Of a DNA stretch of 40,259 bases, positions 1 to 9,620 are shown one piece after another. Position 1 is the stretch's first letter. Each line of letters begins with the position of its first letter. Position numbers and translations under genes: made by a program. Below the pieces are notes generated by a model. It did not search any database and had not been told where the DNA came from. It worked only from the letters and a program-made list of their open reading frames with translations. This DNA comes from Thiofaba sp039822285 (GTDB lineage Bacteria; Pseudomonadota; Gammaproteobacteria; Halothiobacillales; Halothiobacillaceae), in contig NZ_JBAJEY010000008.1 of assembly GCF_039822285.1 (NCBI RefSeq), forward strand, positions 1 to 40,259, in the 5' to 3' direction.

Positions 1-1218
1 GGCCAGCTGGCCGAGCGCTTCTATGGCGAGCCGTCGCGGGAGCTGCGCGTGATCGGCGTCACCGGCACCAATGGCAAGACCTCGGTGACCCACTTCATCG
101 CCCAGGCCCTCGCCCTGGCGGGGCAGCCGTCCGGCCTGATCGGTACCCTCGGCATGGGGCCGTGGGAGGCGCTGCGTCCGGCCACCCACACCACCCCGGA
201 CGTCTTGGCCGTGCACGCGGAGCTTGCGCGTCAGCGCGATGCGGGCGTGCGCTACGTGGCGATGGAGGTCTCCTCCCACGCCCTCGACCAGGGGCGGGTG
301 GCCGGGGTGCGCTTCCGTGCCGCGGTGTTCACCAACCTGACCCACGACCACCTCGACTACCACGGCGATCTGCATGCCTATGCACGAGCCAAGTGCCGCC
401 TGTTCGAGGAGCTGCAGCCCCAGGCCTCGATCCTGAACATGGACGACGCCCTCGGCCGCGAGCTGCTGGAAGGCCTGCAGGGGCGCATGCCACTGTGGGC
501 CTATGGCCTTGGGATGCAGCCCTGGTCGGCCGAGGGCGCCTCGGTGGTCGAGGCCCGCCGCCTGCATCTGGATGCCGATGGCATCCGTATCGACCTGCAC
601 ACGCCGCTCGGGCCGGGGGTGCTCAAGAGCCCGTTGCTGGGCGAATTCAATGCCAGCAACCTGCTCGCCGCGTTCACCACCCTGCTGGAGCTTGGCATGC
701 CGATGGCCGATGCCCTGGCCGTCCTTGGTCGGGTGGAGGCCCCGCCTGGGCGGATGGAGCGCATCATCGCAGCCGGGCGTCCGCGGGTGGTGATCGATTA
801 CGCCCACACCCCGGATGCCCTCGACAAGGTCCTGCGCACTCTGCGCCGTCACGCCGCAGGGCGGCTCATCGTCGTGTTCGGTTGCGGCGGCGAGCGGGAT
901 GCCGCCAAGCGTCCGCGCATGGGGCAGGTCGCGGCCAGCCTCGCGGACCGCGTGGTACTGACCGACGACAACCCGCGCGGCGAGGATGGCGAGGCGATCA
1001 TCCAGGCCATCCTGGCGGGGATGCCGGAGGGAATCGACGTGCTCATCGAGCGTGACCGTCGCCGGGCGATCGCCCTCGCCGTGGCGGAGGCGGCACCGGA
1101 AGACATCGTCCTCGTCGCCGGCAAGGGGCACGAGGATTACCAGGAGGTTGCCGGGGAACGCCGCCCCTTCAGCGATCGCGCCGTCGTGCTCGAAGTTCTG
1201 GGGGAGGCCGCATGTTGA
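1..1218 (+). CDS. murE: UDP-MurNAc-tripeptide synthetase (MurE), 5' truncated by window edge
   Basis: Cytoplasmic Mur ligase that adds the third stem-peptide residue to UDP-MurNAc-L-Ala-D-Glu. The frame is open from base 1, so about 90 N-terminal residues lie outside the window. The P-loop TGTNGKTS begins near position 61. The carbamylatable lysine region YARAK follows, then the DNPR motif within LTDDNPRGED, which in this family marks meso-diaminopimelate as substrate rather than lysine. The C-terminal GKGHEDYQ motif is present. The stop overlaps the murF start by 7 bases, so the two are translationally coupled as in other division-cell wall clusters. Family and substrate are well supported by motifs; only the missing N-terminus limits the call. 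Confidence 0.97.
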   Translation, partial: GQLAERFYGEPSRELRVIGVTGTNGKTSVTHFIAQALALAGQPSGLIGTLGMGPWEALRPATHTTPDVLAVHAELARQRDAGVRYVAMEVSSHALDQGRVAGVRFRAAVFTNLTHDHLDYHGDLHAYARAKCRLFEELQPQASILNMDDALGRELLEGLQGRMPLWAYGLGMQPWSAEGASVVEARRLHLDADGIRIDLHTPLGPGVLKSPLLGEFNASNLLAAFTTLLELGMPMADALAVLGRVEAPPGRMERIIAAGRPRVVIDYAHTPDALDKVLRTLRRHAAGRLIVVFGCGGERDAAKRPRMGQVAASLADRVVLTDDNPRGEDGEAIIQAILAGMPEGIDVLIERDRRRAIALAVAEAAPEDIVLVAGKGHEDYQEVAGERRPFSDRAVVLEVLGEAAC

Positions 1219-2561
1219 AGATGACCCTTGCCCAGGTGGCCCAGGCCGTGGGTGGCACGTTGCACGGGCCGGCCGACCTTGAGGTGCGTGGTGTATTCAC
1301 CGATACCCGCAAGCCCGAGGCGGGGGCCTTGTTCGTCGCCTTGCGCGGTCCGCGTTTCGATGCACACGAGTTCCTCGCCACGGCCGCCGAGGCCGGCGCT
1401 GCAGCGGCGCTGGTCGAGCGCAGACAGGAGATCGCGCTGCCGCAGATCGTGGTCGACGACACCCGTCTGGCCCTCGGCCGTCTGGCCGCCGCCTGGCGTG
1501 CTGGCTGGCCGGGGCGGCTCGTCGCGCTGACCGGCTCCAACGGCAAAACCACCACCAAGGAGATGCTTGCCGCCATCTTGCGCGAGCGTGGACCGACCCT
1601 GGCGACGCGCGGCAATCTGAACAATGACATCGGTGTGCCGCTGATGCTCGCGGAGCTCGATCCCGACCAGCCCTTTGCCGTGATCGAGATGGGCGCCAAC
1701 CATCCCGGCGAGATCGCCTACCTCACCGGGCTGGCCCGCCCCGATGTGGCCCTCATCACCAACACCGGCCGCGCGCATCTGGAAGGGTTCGGTGGGCCGG
1801 AAGGCGTCATCCGCGCCAAGGGGGAGATCTACAGCGGGCTCCGCGAGGGGGGCGTCGCGCTGGTCAATGTCGACGACGCCGGCGCCGCCCACTGGCAAGC
1901 GCTGAACAAGGACCGGGCCATCCTGACCTTTGGCATGAATCATCCGGCCGACATCCGGGGGTGCTGGCAGGCCGTGCCTGGGGGCGGGCGGCTGGTGCTG
2001 CAAACCCCTGGGGGGGAGGTGAGCATCGAGCTGAACGTGGCCGGCGAGCACAACGCCCGCAACGCCCTGGCCGCCGCCAGTGCCGCGCTGGCGCTCGGCT
2101 TCGAGCTCGAAGAGGTCAAGGCCGGGCTGGAGTCCTTCGGCGGGGTGCCGGGCCGCCTGCAGCGCAAGCGTGGCCCGGAAGAGAGTGTGCTGTGGGACGA
2201 CACCTACAACGCCAACCCGGACTCGCTGCGCGCCGGCATCGAGGCCGTGCGCGGGCAGGGCGGGGAGACCTGGCTTGTGCTCGGCGACATGGGCGAACTC
2301 GGGCCAGAGGGCGCCGTGCTGCATGCCGAATCCGGCCGCCTGGCCCGTACGCTCGGCGTGGCCCGCCTGTTCGCCGTCGGGCCGCTCGCGCTGCATGCCG
2401 CGCAGGCCTTCGGCGCGGGCGCCGCGCATTTCACCACGATTGAAACCCTGGTCGCCGCCCTCGATGAGGCGCTGCGCCCTGGGGTCCATGTCCTGATCAA
2501 GGGGTCGCGTTCTTCACGCATGGAGCGTGTGGTCCAAGCCCTGGAGGAGCCTTCATGCTGA
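1212..2561 (+). CDS. murF: UDP-MurNAc-tripeptide:D-Ala-D-Ala ligase (MurF)
   Basis: Cytoplasmic Mur ligase that adds D-Ala-D-Ala to the tripeptide precursor, giving UDP-MurNAc-pentapeptide. The protein has 449 residues, normal for the family. An N-terminal substrate domain (about 1-95) precedes the ATP-binding P-loop LTGSNGKTTTKE (from residue 107). It is followed by GNLNNDIGVPL, EMGANHPGEI and the late DDTYNANPDS motif typical of MurF. The ATG at 1212 lies inside the murE end and the stop region overlaps mraY by 7 bases, so coupled translation is likely. The GNLNNDIG and NANPDS motifs separate it from MurE, MurD and MurC. Confidence 0.97.
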   Translation: MLKMTLAQVAQAVGGTLHGPADLEVRGVFTDTRKPEAGALFVALRGPRFDAHEFLATAAEAGAAAALVERRQEIALPQIVVDDTRLALGRLAAAWRAGWPGRLVALTGSNGKTTTKEMLAAILRERGPTLATRGNLNNDIGVPLMLAELDPDQPFAVIEMGANHPGEIAYLTGLARPDVALITNTGRAHLEGFGGPEGVIRAKGEIYSGLREGGVALVNVDDAGAAHWQALNKDRAILTFGMNHPADIRGCWQAVPGGGRLVLQTPGGEVSIELNVAGEHNARNALAAASAALALGFELEEVKAGLESFGGVPGRLQRKRGPEESVLWDDTYNANPDSLRAGIEAVRGQGGETWLVLGDMGELGPEGAVLHAESGRLARTLGVARLFAVGPLALHAAQAFGAGAAHFTTIETLVAALDEALRPGVHVLIKGSRSSRMERVVQALEEPSC

Positions 2562-3637
2562 CCGCCCTGTTCGATCAGCTCAGCCACTTTTACAGCGGCT
2601 TCAACGTCTTTCAGTACATCACCCTGCGCGCCATCCTGGGGGTGTTGACCGCGCTGGCGATCGCCCTCTTGGTCGGCCCGTGGATGATCCGCAAGCTCGC
2701 GGAGCTGAAGTTCGGCCAGCAGGTGCGCACCGATGGCCCGCAGACCCACCTCTCGAAGTCCGGTACCCCGACCATGGGCGGGGCGCTGATCCTGGTCGCG
2801 ATCGCCGCCTCCACCCTGCTGTGGGGCAACCTCGCCAACCACTACGTGTGGGTCGTGCTGCTGGTGACCCTGGCCTTCGGCGTGGTCGGCTGGATGGACG
2901 ACTGGCTCAAGATCAGCAAGAAGAACAGCAAGGGGCTGCCGGCGCGCTGGAAGTATTTCTGGCAGTCGGTGATCGGTCTGACCGCGGCCGTCTACCTCTA
3001 CGCCAGCGCGCAGACCCCGGCCGAGACCAGCCTGCTCGTCCCGATGCTCAAGGACGTGCTGATCCCGCTCGGCTTCGGCTATGTCGTGCTGACCTATTTC
3101 GTCATCGTCGGCACCAGCAATGCGGTCAACCTCACCGATGGCCTGGACGGCCTCGCCATCCTGCCGACCGTGCTGGTGGCCGGCGCCCTGGCGGTGTTCG
3201 CCTACCTGACCGGCAACATCAAGTTCGCCGAGTACCTGGGCATTCCCTATGTCGCCGGGGTGGGGGAGCTGGTGGTGTTCTGTGCCGCCATCGTCGGCGC
3301 AGGGCTGGGCTTCCTCTGGTTCAATACCTACCCCGCGCAGGTGTTCATGGGTGATGTCGGCGCGCTGGCCTTGGGCGCGGCGCTCGGCACGGTGGCGGTG
3401 ATGGTGCGCCAGGAGATCGTGCTGTTCATCATGGGCGGGATCTTCGTGCTGGAGACCGTGTCGGTGATGCTGCAGGTGGCCTCGTTCAAGCTCACCGGCA
3501 AGCGCATCTTCCGCATGGCGCCCATCCATCATCACTTCGAGCTCAAGGGCTGGCCCGAGCCGAAGGTGATCGTGCGCTTCTGGATCATCACCGTGATCCT
3601 GGTGCTGATCGGGCTCGCCACGCTGAAGGTGCGCTAA
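2555..3637 (+). CDS. mraY: phospho-MurNAc-pentapeptide translocase (MraY)
   Basis: Integral membrane enzyme that transfers phospho-MurNAc-pentapeptide to undecaprenyl phosphate, making lipid I. It has 360 residues, the length of E. coli MraY, with about ten hydrophobic segments. Visible family motifs are GWMDDWLK in an early cytoplasmic loop, NLTDGLDGLA in the middle, FMGDVGALALG, and MAPIHHHFE near the end; the aspartates of the first two and the histidine cluster are the known catalytic or Mg-binding region. The start overlaps murF, and the TAA stop is followed after two bases by murD. The identity is clear. Confidence 0.97.
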   Translation: MLTALFDQLSHFYSGFNVFQYITLRAILGVLTALAIALLVGPWMIRKLAELKFGQQVRTDGPQTHLSKSGTPTMGGALILVAIAASTLLWGNLANHYVWVVLLVTLAFGVVGWMDDWLKISKKNSKGLPARWKYFWQSVIGLTAAVYLYASAQTPAETSLLVPMLKDVLIPLGFGYVVLTYFVIVGTSNAVNLTDGLDGLAILPTVLVAGALAVFAYLTGNIKFAEYLGIPYVAGVGELVVFCAAIVGAGLGFLWFNTYPAQVFMGDVGALALGAALGTVAVMVRQEIVLFIMGGIFVLETVSVMLQVASFKLTGKRIFRMAPIHHHFELKGWPEPKVIVRFWIITVILVLIGLATLKVR

Positions 3638-3639
3638 CG

Positions 3640-4980
3640 ATGGGCCAGGCAGCGGACATCCTGATCGTGGGTCTTGGCCAGACCGGGCTCTCGGTGGCGC
3701 GTTTCCTGGCGCGGCAGGGGCAGCCCTTTGCCGTGGCCGACAGCCGGATGGACCCGCCTGGACTTCTTGAGCTGCGCGCGGAACTGCCGCAGGTAGCCGT
3801 CCATCTCGGCCCCTTTGATGCCCGGCTGTTCGCCACCTTCCGCACCCTGGTGGTCAGCCCCGGCATCGCGGTGGCCGAGCCGGCCATCCAGGCCGCGATG
3901 CAGGCCGGCGCGGAGATCATCGGTGACATCGAACTGTTTGCCCGCCATGTCCGCGCCCCGGTTATCGCCATCACCGGCTCGAATGGCAAGAGCACGGTGA
4001 CCACCCTGGTGGGTGAGCTGTTGGCCGCCGCCGGCAAGCGGGTGGCGGTGGGGGGTAATCTCGGCACCCCGGCGCTCGACCTGCTGGACGGTGAGCCTGC
4101 CGAGGTCTATGTGCTGGAGCTCTCCAGCTTCCAGCTGGAGACGACCGCAAGCCTCGCCCCCGCCGCGGCCGTGGTGCTCAATGTGAGCGAGGACCACATG
4201 GACCGCTACCCGAGCCTCGCCGCCTATGCCGAGGCCAAGGGCCGGATCTACCCGAAGGCGGCCGTGGCGGTGGTCAACCGTGAGGATGCGTGGAGCCTGC
4301 GTCTGGCCGCATCGGCCGGGGTCACGCACCCGGTCAGCTTTGGCTTGGATGCCCCGGCCCCGGGGCAATGGGGGCTGCTCGAGCACGACGGGCAGGTCTG
4401 GCTCGCCCAGGGGGATCGGCCGCTGGTGCGCGAGTGTGAACTGACCCTGCGCGGCCGGCACAACATGGCCAATGCCCTGGCCGCCCTGGCCCTCATCGAA
4501 GCGGTGGGCGTGGAGCCTGCCATCGTGCTCGACGCCCTGCGCCGCTTCGCCGGGCTGCCGCACCGCAGCCAGTGGGTTGGTCAGTTCGCGGGCCTGGACT
4601 GGATCAATGACTCCAAGGGCACCAATGTGGGGGCCACGGCGGCGGCGCTGGCCGGGCAGACCGCGCCTGTGGTGCTGATCGCCGGTGGGCAGGGCAAGGG
4701 CCAGGACTTCACCGCGCTGCGCCCGCTGCTCGCCGCCAAGGCCCGTGGAGTGGTGCTGATCGGTCAGGACGCTGACCTGATCGAGGCAGCCTGGGCGGGT
4801 GTGGCGCCTATCGTCCGCGCCAAGGACATGGGCGAGGCGGTGGAGCGTGCGGTCGAGCTGGGGCAGCCCGGCGAGGTGGTGCTGCTCTCGCCGGCTTGTG
4901 CGAGTTTCGACATGTTCAAGGGTTACGCCCACCGGGGCGAGGTCTTCGCCGCCGAGGTTCGCCGGAGGTTCAGCGCATGA
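3640..4980 (+). CDS. murD: UDP-MurNAc-L-alanine:D-glutamate ligase (MurD)
   Basis: Cytoplasmic Mur ligase that adds D-glutamate to UDP-MurNAc-L-Ala. It has 446 residues. The N-terminal Rossmann-like part starts DILIVGLGQTGLS and carries VVSPGI at about residues 71-76. The ATP P-loop ITGSNGKSTV is at about 111-120, followed by GNLGTPALD and ELSSFQLE, both characteristic of MurD. The C-terminal domain contains NDSKGTN and SPACASFDMF, also diagnostic. It starts two bases after mraY and its TGA overlaps the ftsW ATG (ATGA). Nothing looks abnormal. Confidence 0.97.
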   Translation: MGQAADILIVGLGQTGLSVARFLARQGQPFAVADSRMDPPGLLELRAELPQVAVHLGPFDARLFATFRTLVVSPGIAVAEPAIQAAMQAGAEIIGDIELFARHVRAPVIAITGSNGKSTVTTLVGELLAAAGKRVAVGGNLGTPALDLLDGEPAEVYVLELSSFQLETTASLAPAAAVVLNVSEDHMDRYPSLAAYAEAKGRIYPKAAVAVVNREDAWSLRLAASAGVTHPVSFGLDAPAPGQWGLLEHDGQVWLAQGDRPLVRECELTLRGRHNMANALAALALIEAVGVEPAIVLDALRRFAGLPHRSQWVGQFAGLDWINDSKGTNVGATAAALAGQTAPVVLIAGGQGKGQDFTALRPLLAAKARGVVLIGQDADLIEAAWAGVAPIVRAKDMGEAVERAVELGQPGEVVLLSPACASFDMFKGYAHRGEVFAAEVRRRFSA

Positions 4981-6194
4981 GCCAGCCGCTGGTGACCGAC
5001 CGCTCCGCCACCCGCCTCGATCCCGCCGAGGCGGCCAAGCGCCCCCCGCTCGCGCTCCGCGGCGAGGGCACCCGCATCGACGGCCTGCTGCTGGTGGCCG
5101 CGCTCGGGCTCTTGAGCGTGGGCCTCGTGATGGTGACCTCCGCCTCGGTGGCCCTGTCCGACAAGATCGGCTCGCCCTACCACTACGCCCTCCGCCAGGC
5201 CCTGTTCGCGGCAGCGGGGCTTGTGCTGGGCATGTACACCCTCTGGCGGGTGGATCTCGCCTTCCTGGAGCGGCATCGCTACCTGTGGCTGCTGCTGGCG
5301 TGGCTGGTGCTGGTCATGGTGCTGTTGCCGGGCATCGGCCACGTGGTCAATGGCTCGCGTCGCTGGATCGGCTTTGGCCCCATCAACCTGCAGGCCTCCG
5401 AGCCGGCGCGCCTGCTTTTGATCTTCTATCTCTCCGCCTATCTCGCGGCCAAGCGCGAGCTGGTGAGCACCACCCTCAAGGGCTTCGGCATGCCGATCAT
5501 TGCGCTGGTGGTGGCCGCAGGGCTCTTGATGCTGGAGCCGGATCTTGGCGCCACGGTCGTGTTGATGGCCACCGGCCTGACCATGCTGTTCCTCGCCGGT
5601 GGCCAACTGCGCTGGATGATCCTGCTGATCCTTGGCGGCGTCGGCCTGCTCTACCTCGCCGTGGTCCTCGAGCCCTACCGCATGCGTCGCCTCACCGGCT
5701 TCGCCGACCCCTGGGCCGACCCGCTCGACACCGGCTTCCAGCTGTCCATGGCGCTGATCGCCATCGGTCGCGGCGGCTGGACCGGCGTGGGCCTGGGGGA
5801 GAGCGTACAGAAGCTGTTCTACCTGCCCGAGGCGCACACCGACTTCATCTTCTCGGTGTTGGCCGAGGAGCTGGGGTTGCCGGGGATGGTGGGACTGATC
5901 CTGCTCTACGGCCTGTTCCTTACGCGCGGCTTCGCCATTGGCCGGCTGGCCGAGCAGGTGGGGCTGCCGTTCGGGGCCTTCATGGCCTACGGCATCAGCA
6001 CCTGGATCGGGCTGCAGGCCTTCATCAACATGGGCGTGAACATGGGCCTTTTGCCGACCAAGGGCCTGACCCTGCCATTTCTCAGCTATGGCGGCAGCTC
6101 CCTGGTCATGATGTGCATCGCCACGGCGCTGCTGCTTAGGGTCTATCACGAGGCGACCGATCCGGTGCGACTGGCACGGAGGATGACCCCATGA
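4977..6194 (+). CDS. ftsW: lipid II polymerase FtsW (SEDS family)
   Basis: Polytopic SEDS glycosyltransferase that polymerises lipid II at the division septum with its partner transpeptidase FtsI. It has 405 residues: a roughly 35-residue cytoplasmic tail, then about ten membrane segments. Recognisable blocks are NGSRRWIGFGPINLQASEPA, EPDLGATVV, and the C-terminal GINMG-like NMGVNMGLLPTKGLTLPFLSYGG run (split here as NMGVNMGLLPTKG and PFLSYGG). The ATG at 4977 overlaps the murD stop and gives the standard N-terminus; an open frame extends 27 codons further upstream but lies inside murD. FtsW is preferred over RodA because of its place between murD and murG. Confidence 0.96.
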   Translation: MSQPLVTDRSATRLDPAEAAKRPPLALRGEGTRIDGLLLVAALGLLSVGLVMVTSASVALSDKIGSPYHYALRQALFAAAGLVLGMYTLWRVDLAFLERHRYLWLLLAWLVLVMVLLPGIGHVVNGSRRWIGFGPINLQASEPARLLLIFYLSAYLAAKRELVSTTLKGFGMPIIALVVAAGLLMLEPDLGATVVLMATGLTMLFLAGGQLRWMILLILGGVGLLYLAVVLEPYRMRRLTGFADPWADPLDTGFQLSMALIAIGRGGWTGVGLGESVQKLFYLPEAHTDFIFSVLAEELGLPGMVGLILLYGLFLTRGFAIGRLAEQVGLPFGAFMAYGISTWIGLQAFINMGVNMGLLPTKGLTLPFLSYGGSSLVMMCIATALLLRVYHEATDPVRLARRMTP

Positions 6195-7270
6195 GCCGCC
6201 CGGTGTTGATCATGGCCGGTGGCACCGGCGGTCACATCCTGCCGGCCCTGGCGGTCGCGCGGCTGTTGCGCGAGCGGGGCATCCCCGTGCTGTGGCTGGG
6301 CAGCCGGGGGGGCATGGAGGCGCGGATGGCGCCTGAATCAGGGTTCGAGCTTGCTGAAGTGGAGATCGGCGGGGTGCGCGGCAAGGGCTTGGGCACGCGT
6401 CTGGCCGCGCCCTGGCGCCTGCTGAAGGCCGTGCTCCAGGCCATGGCGATCATGCGGGCCCATCGTCCGCGCCTGGTGCTGGGCTTCGGCGGCTTCGTCG
6501 CCGGCCCCGGCGGCCTGGCGGCGCGGTTGCTCGGTATTCCGCTGGTGATCCACGAGCAGAACGCCATCGCCGGGCTGACCAACCGGGTGCTCGCCCGGCT
6601 GGCCAACCGGGTGCTGGCAGGCTATCCCGGCGCGTTTGCGGCGGGGGCGGAGGTCATCGGCAACCCCGTGCGTCCGGACATCGCCGCCCTGCCGCCGCCG
6701 GAGGAGCGCATGGCCGGGCGGCAAGGCCCGCTGCGCCTGTTGGTGGTGGGGGGGAGCCTCGGGGCACGCGCCCTGAACGAGACCGTGCCGCAGGCCCTCG
6801 CCCTGCTCGCCCCTGAGGAGCGCCCCGAGGTCTGGCACCAGGCGGGCGGCAAGATGCTCGAGGAGGCCTGTGCCGCCTACGGGCGTGCGGGCGTGGCCGC
6901 GCGGGTGGAGCCGTTCATTGCCGACATGGCGGCGGCCTACGGCTGGGCGGATCTGGTGCTCTGCCGCGCCGGGGCCTTGACCGTGGCTGAACTCGCCGCG
7001 GCGGGGGTGGGCAGCCTCCTGGTGCCCTTCCCGCATGCGGTGGATGACCACCAGACTCACAACGCCGCCGTGCTGGCCGAAGCCGGGGCGGCGGAGATCA
7101 TTCAACAACACGAACTGACCGCCGTACGGCTGGCCGAGCGGCTGCGCGCCCTGGGGCGTGATCGCGCGCTCCTGGTGGAGATGGCCCGCCGCGCGCGCGC
7201 CCAGGCGCGTCCGGATGCTGCCGGGCGCGTGCTTGCGCTGTGCGCGCCCTGGCTTGAGGAGAATGCATGA
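6191..7270 (+). CDS. murG: lipid II synthase, UDP-GlcNAc transferase (MurG)
   Basis: Peripheral inner-membrane GT-B glycosyltransferase that adds GlcNAc to lipid I, giving lipid II. It has 359 residues. The N-terminal glycine-rich loop GGTGGHILPALA (about residues 10-21) and the HEQNAIAGLTNR block in the first domain are both MurG signatures. The second domain shows VVGGSLGARALNE and the nucleotide-sugar region LVLCRAGALTVAEL, then PFPHAVDDHQTHNA. It overlaps ftsW by ATGA at the start and murC by ATGA at the end, consistent with one transcript. Confidence 0.97.
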   Translation: MSRPVLIMAGGTGGHILPALAVARLLRERGIPVLWLGSRGGMEARMAPESGFELAEVEIGGVRGKGLGTRLAAPWRLLKAVLQAMAIMRAHRPRLVLGFGGFVAGPGGLAARLLGIPLVIHEQNAIAGLTNRVLARLANRVLAGYPGAFAAGAEVIGNPVRPDIAALPPPEERMAGRQGPLRLLVVGGSLGARALNETVPQALALLAPEERPEVWHQAGGKMLEEACAAYGRAGVAARVEPFIADMAAAYGWADLVLCRAGALTVAELAAAGVGSLLVPFPHAVDDHQTHNAAVLAEAGAAEIIQQHELTAVRLAERLRALGRDRALLVEMARRARAQARPDAAGRVLALCAPWLEENA

Positions 7271-8691
7271 CCCCGCTTTTGAACCACAGACCCCCGATGC
7301 GTCGCGTGCGCCGCATCCACTTCGTCGGCATCGGCGGAGTGGGGATGAGCGGCATTGCCGAGGTGCTGCTCAACCTCGGCTACATGGTCAGCGGCAGCGA
7401 CGTGGCCGAGAGCGCCTCGGTGCGCCGCCTGCGCGAGCGCGGGGCGCAGGTGTGGATCGGCCATGATGCCGAGCTGGTGCATGGTGCCGACGTGGTGGTC
7501 ACCTCCACCGCCGTGAGCGCGGACAACCCGGAGGTGGCCGAGGCCCGAGTGCAGCGCATCCCGGTCATCCGCCGTGCCGAGATGCTGGCCGAGCTGATGC
7601 GCTTCCGCTACGGCATCGCGGTGGCCGGCACGCACGGCAAGACCACCACCACCAGCCTGGTCGCCTCCCTGCTGGCCGAGGGGGGGCTCGACCCCACCTA
7701 CGTCATCGGCGGCCGGCTCAACAGCAGCAACAGCCACGCGCGCCTCGGGGCGGGGCATTACCTGGTGGCCGAGGCCGACGAGAGCGATGCCTCCTTCCTG
7801 CACCTGCAGCCGATGATCGCCATCGTCACCAACATCGATGCGGATCATCTGGAGACCTACGGCGGCGACTTCGAGCGCTTGAAGGACACCTTCGTCGAGT
7901 TCCTCCACAACCTGCCGTTCTACGGCATGGCGGTGCTGTGCGGGGATGATCCGGTGGTGCGTGAGCTTTTGCCCCGTGCCGCCCGCCCGGTGGTGACCTA
8001 CGGCTTTGCCGAGGGCAATGACGCCCGCGCCGTCGACGTGCAGGCGGAGGGGCGTGGCATGCGCTTCACGGTCATGCTGCCGGGCGTCGAGCCCTTCGAG
8101 GCACGCCTCAACCAGCCGGGCCGACACAACGTGCTCAACGCCCTCGCGGCCATGGTGGTGGCGCACGAACTCGGGGTGGAGGTTGCGGCCATGCAGCGCG
8201 CCCTGGCCGGCTTCCAGGGCATCGGCCGGCGTCAGCAGTCCTATGGCACCGCCTGCGCGGACGGCCGCCGGATCGAGCTGATCGACGACTACGGCCACCA
8301 CCCGCGCGAGATCGCCGCCACGCTGGAGGCGGTGCGTGGGGCGTACCCCGGCCGCCGCCTGGTGCTGGCCTTCCAGCCGCACCGTTACACCCGTACCCGT
8401 GACCTGCTGGACGACTTCGCCACCGTGCTGTCCGAGGCCGACGTGCTGCTGCTGACTGAGGTCTATGCCGCGGGCGAGGCGCCGATCCCCAACGCCGACG
8501 GCCGCGCCCTGGCGCGCGCGGTGCGGGCGCGCGGGCGGCTGGAGCCGGTGTTCGTGGACAAGGTGGAGGAGATGCCGGAGATCCTCGCGGGGCTTCTGCA
8601 CGACGGCGATGTGTTGCTGGTGATGGGGGCGGGCAATATCGGCCAGCTGGCCCCGCGTCTGGCCGAACTGTGGCGCGAGGAGGGCGCATGA
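7267..8691 (+). CDS. murC: UDP-N-acetylmuramate:L-alanine ligase (MurC)
   Basis: Cytoplasmic Mur ligase that adds the first L-alanine to UDP-MurNAc. It has 474 residues. The N-terminal dinucleotide-fold loop HFVGIGGVGMSGIAE is at about residues 18-32, the ATP loop GTHGKTTTTS starts at residue 121, and EADESDASF and DDYGHHPREI follow; the last block is typical of MurC. The ATG overlaps the murG stop and the TGA overlaps the ddl ATG. In many relatives murB comes next; here it is absent and ddl follows directly. Confidence 0.97.
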   Translation: MTPLLNHRPPMRRVRRIHFVGIGGVGMSGIAEVLLNLGYMVSGSDVAESASVRRLRERGAQVWIGHDAELVHGADVVVTSTAVSADNPEVAEARVQRIPVIRRAEMLAELMRFRYGIAVAGTHGKTTTTSLVASLLAEGGLDPTYVIGGRLNSSNSHARLGAGHYLVAEADESDASFLHLQPMIAIVTNIDADHLETYGGDFERLKDTFVEFLHNLPFYGMAVLCGDDPVVRELLPRAARPVVTYGFAEGNDARAVDVQAEGRGMRFTVMLPGVEPFEARLNQPGRHNVLNALAAMVVAHELGVEVAAMQRALAGFQGIGRRQQSYGTACADGRRIELIDDYGHHPREIAATLEAVRGAYPGRRLVLAFQPHRYTRTRDLLDDFATVLSEADVLLLTEVYAAGEAPIPNADGRALARAVRARGRLEPVFVDKVEEMPEILAGLLHDGDVLLVMGAGNIGQLAPRLAELWREEGA

Positions 8692-9620
8692 ACATCGAGG
8701 CACAACGATTCGGCAAGGTGGCGGTGCTCTACGGTGGCTGGTCCGCCGAGCGCGAAGTCTCGCTCAAGAGCGGGCAGGCCGTGCTCGCGGCCCTGCAGGC
8801 GCGCGGGGTGGATGCGCATGGCATCGACGCCGGTCACGATGTGGTCGAGCGGCTCAAGGCCGGAGGCTTCGATCGCGCCTTCATCGTCATGCACGGCCGT
8901 GGCGGTGAGGATGGGGTGATCCAGGGGGCGCTGGAGCTGATCGGGCTGCCCTACACCGGCAGCGGCGTGCTGGCCTCCGCGCTCGGCATGGACAAGCTGC
9001 GCACCAAGCAGCTGTGGCTCGGCGCGGGGCTGCCCACCCCGGCCTTCCGCGTGCTGGAGAGCACGGCGGATGCCGGGCGAGCGGCCGATGCGCTGGCCCT
9101 GCCGCTGATGGTCAAGCCCGCGCTGGAGGGCTCGAGCATCGGCATGAGCAAGGTGTGGCAGGCCAGCGAGCTTGCGGCGGCCTTTACCAAGGCCGCAGGC
9201 TTCGGCCCGGTGCTGGCGGAGCAGTTCATCGAAGGCAGCGAGTACACCGTCGCCATCCTCGGCGAGCGCGCCCTGCCGCCGATCCGGCTGGAGACCAGTC
9301 ACGACTTCTACGACTTCGACGCCAAATACATCGCCAACGACACCCGCTACCACTGCCCCTGCGGCCTGCCGCCCGAGGCGGAGGCCGAGCTCAAGGCCCT
9401 TGCCCTGGCCGCCTTCCGCGCGGTGGGGGCGCGTGGCTGGGGGCGGGTGGATGTGATGCGGGATGCCGAGGGGCGCTTCTGGCTCCTGGAGATCAATACC
9501 GTGCCGGGCATGACCGACCATAGCCTGGTGCCGATGGCCGCCCGGGCGGACGGGATGGACTTCGAGGCGCTGGTGCTGGCCATCCTCGCCACCACCCTCG
9601 GGCAGGAGGCCGCAGGCTGA
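8688..9620 (+). CDS. ddl: D-alanine:D-alanine ligase
   Basis: ATP-grasp enzyme that makes D-Ala-D-Ala, the substrate of MurF, in the cytoplasm. It has 310 residues. Seen in order: VLYGGWSAEREVSLKSG at the N-terminus, the MHGRGGEDG loop, the YTGSGVLASALGMDK segment, the LEGSSIGMSKV ATP-lid region, and the metal/ATP site LLEINTVPGMTDHSLVP. The ATG at 8688 overlaps the murC stop; an upstream in-frame extension (from 8670) lies inside murC and is not needed. The stop overlaps the ftsQ start as TGATG. The DdlB type usually sits here in division clusters. Confidence 0.96.
   Translation: MNIEAQRFGKVAVLYGGWSAEREVSLKSGQAVLAALQARGVDAHGIDAGHDVVERLKAGGFDRAFIVMHGRGGEDGVIQGALELIGLPYTGSGVLASALGMDKLRTKQLWLGAGLPTPAFRVLESTADAGRAADALALPLMVKPALEGSSIGMSKVWQASELAAAFTKAAGFGPVLAEQFIEGSEYTVAILGERALPPIRLETSHDFYDFDAKYIANDTRYHCPCGLPPEAEAELKALALAAFRAVGARGWGRVDVMRDAEGRFWLLEINTVPGMTDHSLVPMAARADGMDFEALVLAILATTLGQEAAG

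Noticed and set aside
162..1055. Long open frame overlapping murE in another frame, and similar long frames antisense to murF, murD, ftsW, murC and opgH
   Set aside because: They are Arg/Pro/Gly/Ala- or His/Gln-rich translations typical of high-GC shadow frames and lie fully over genes with clear family motifs.
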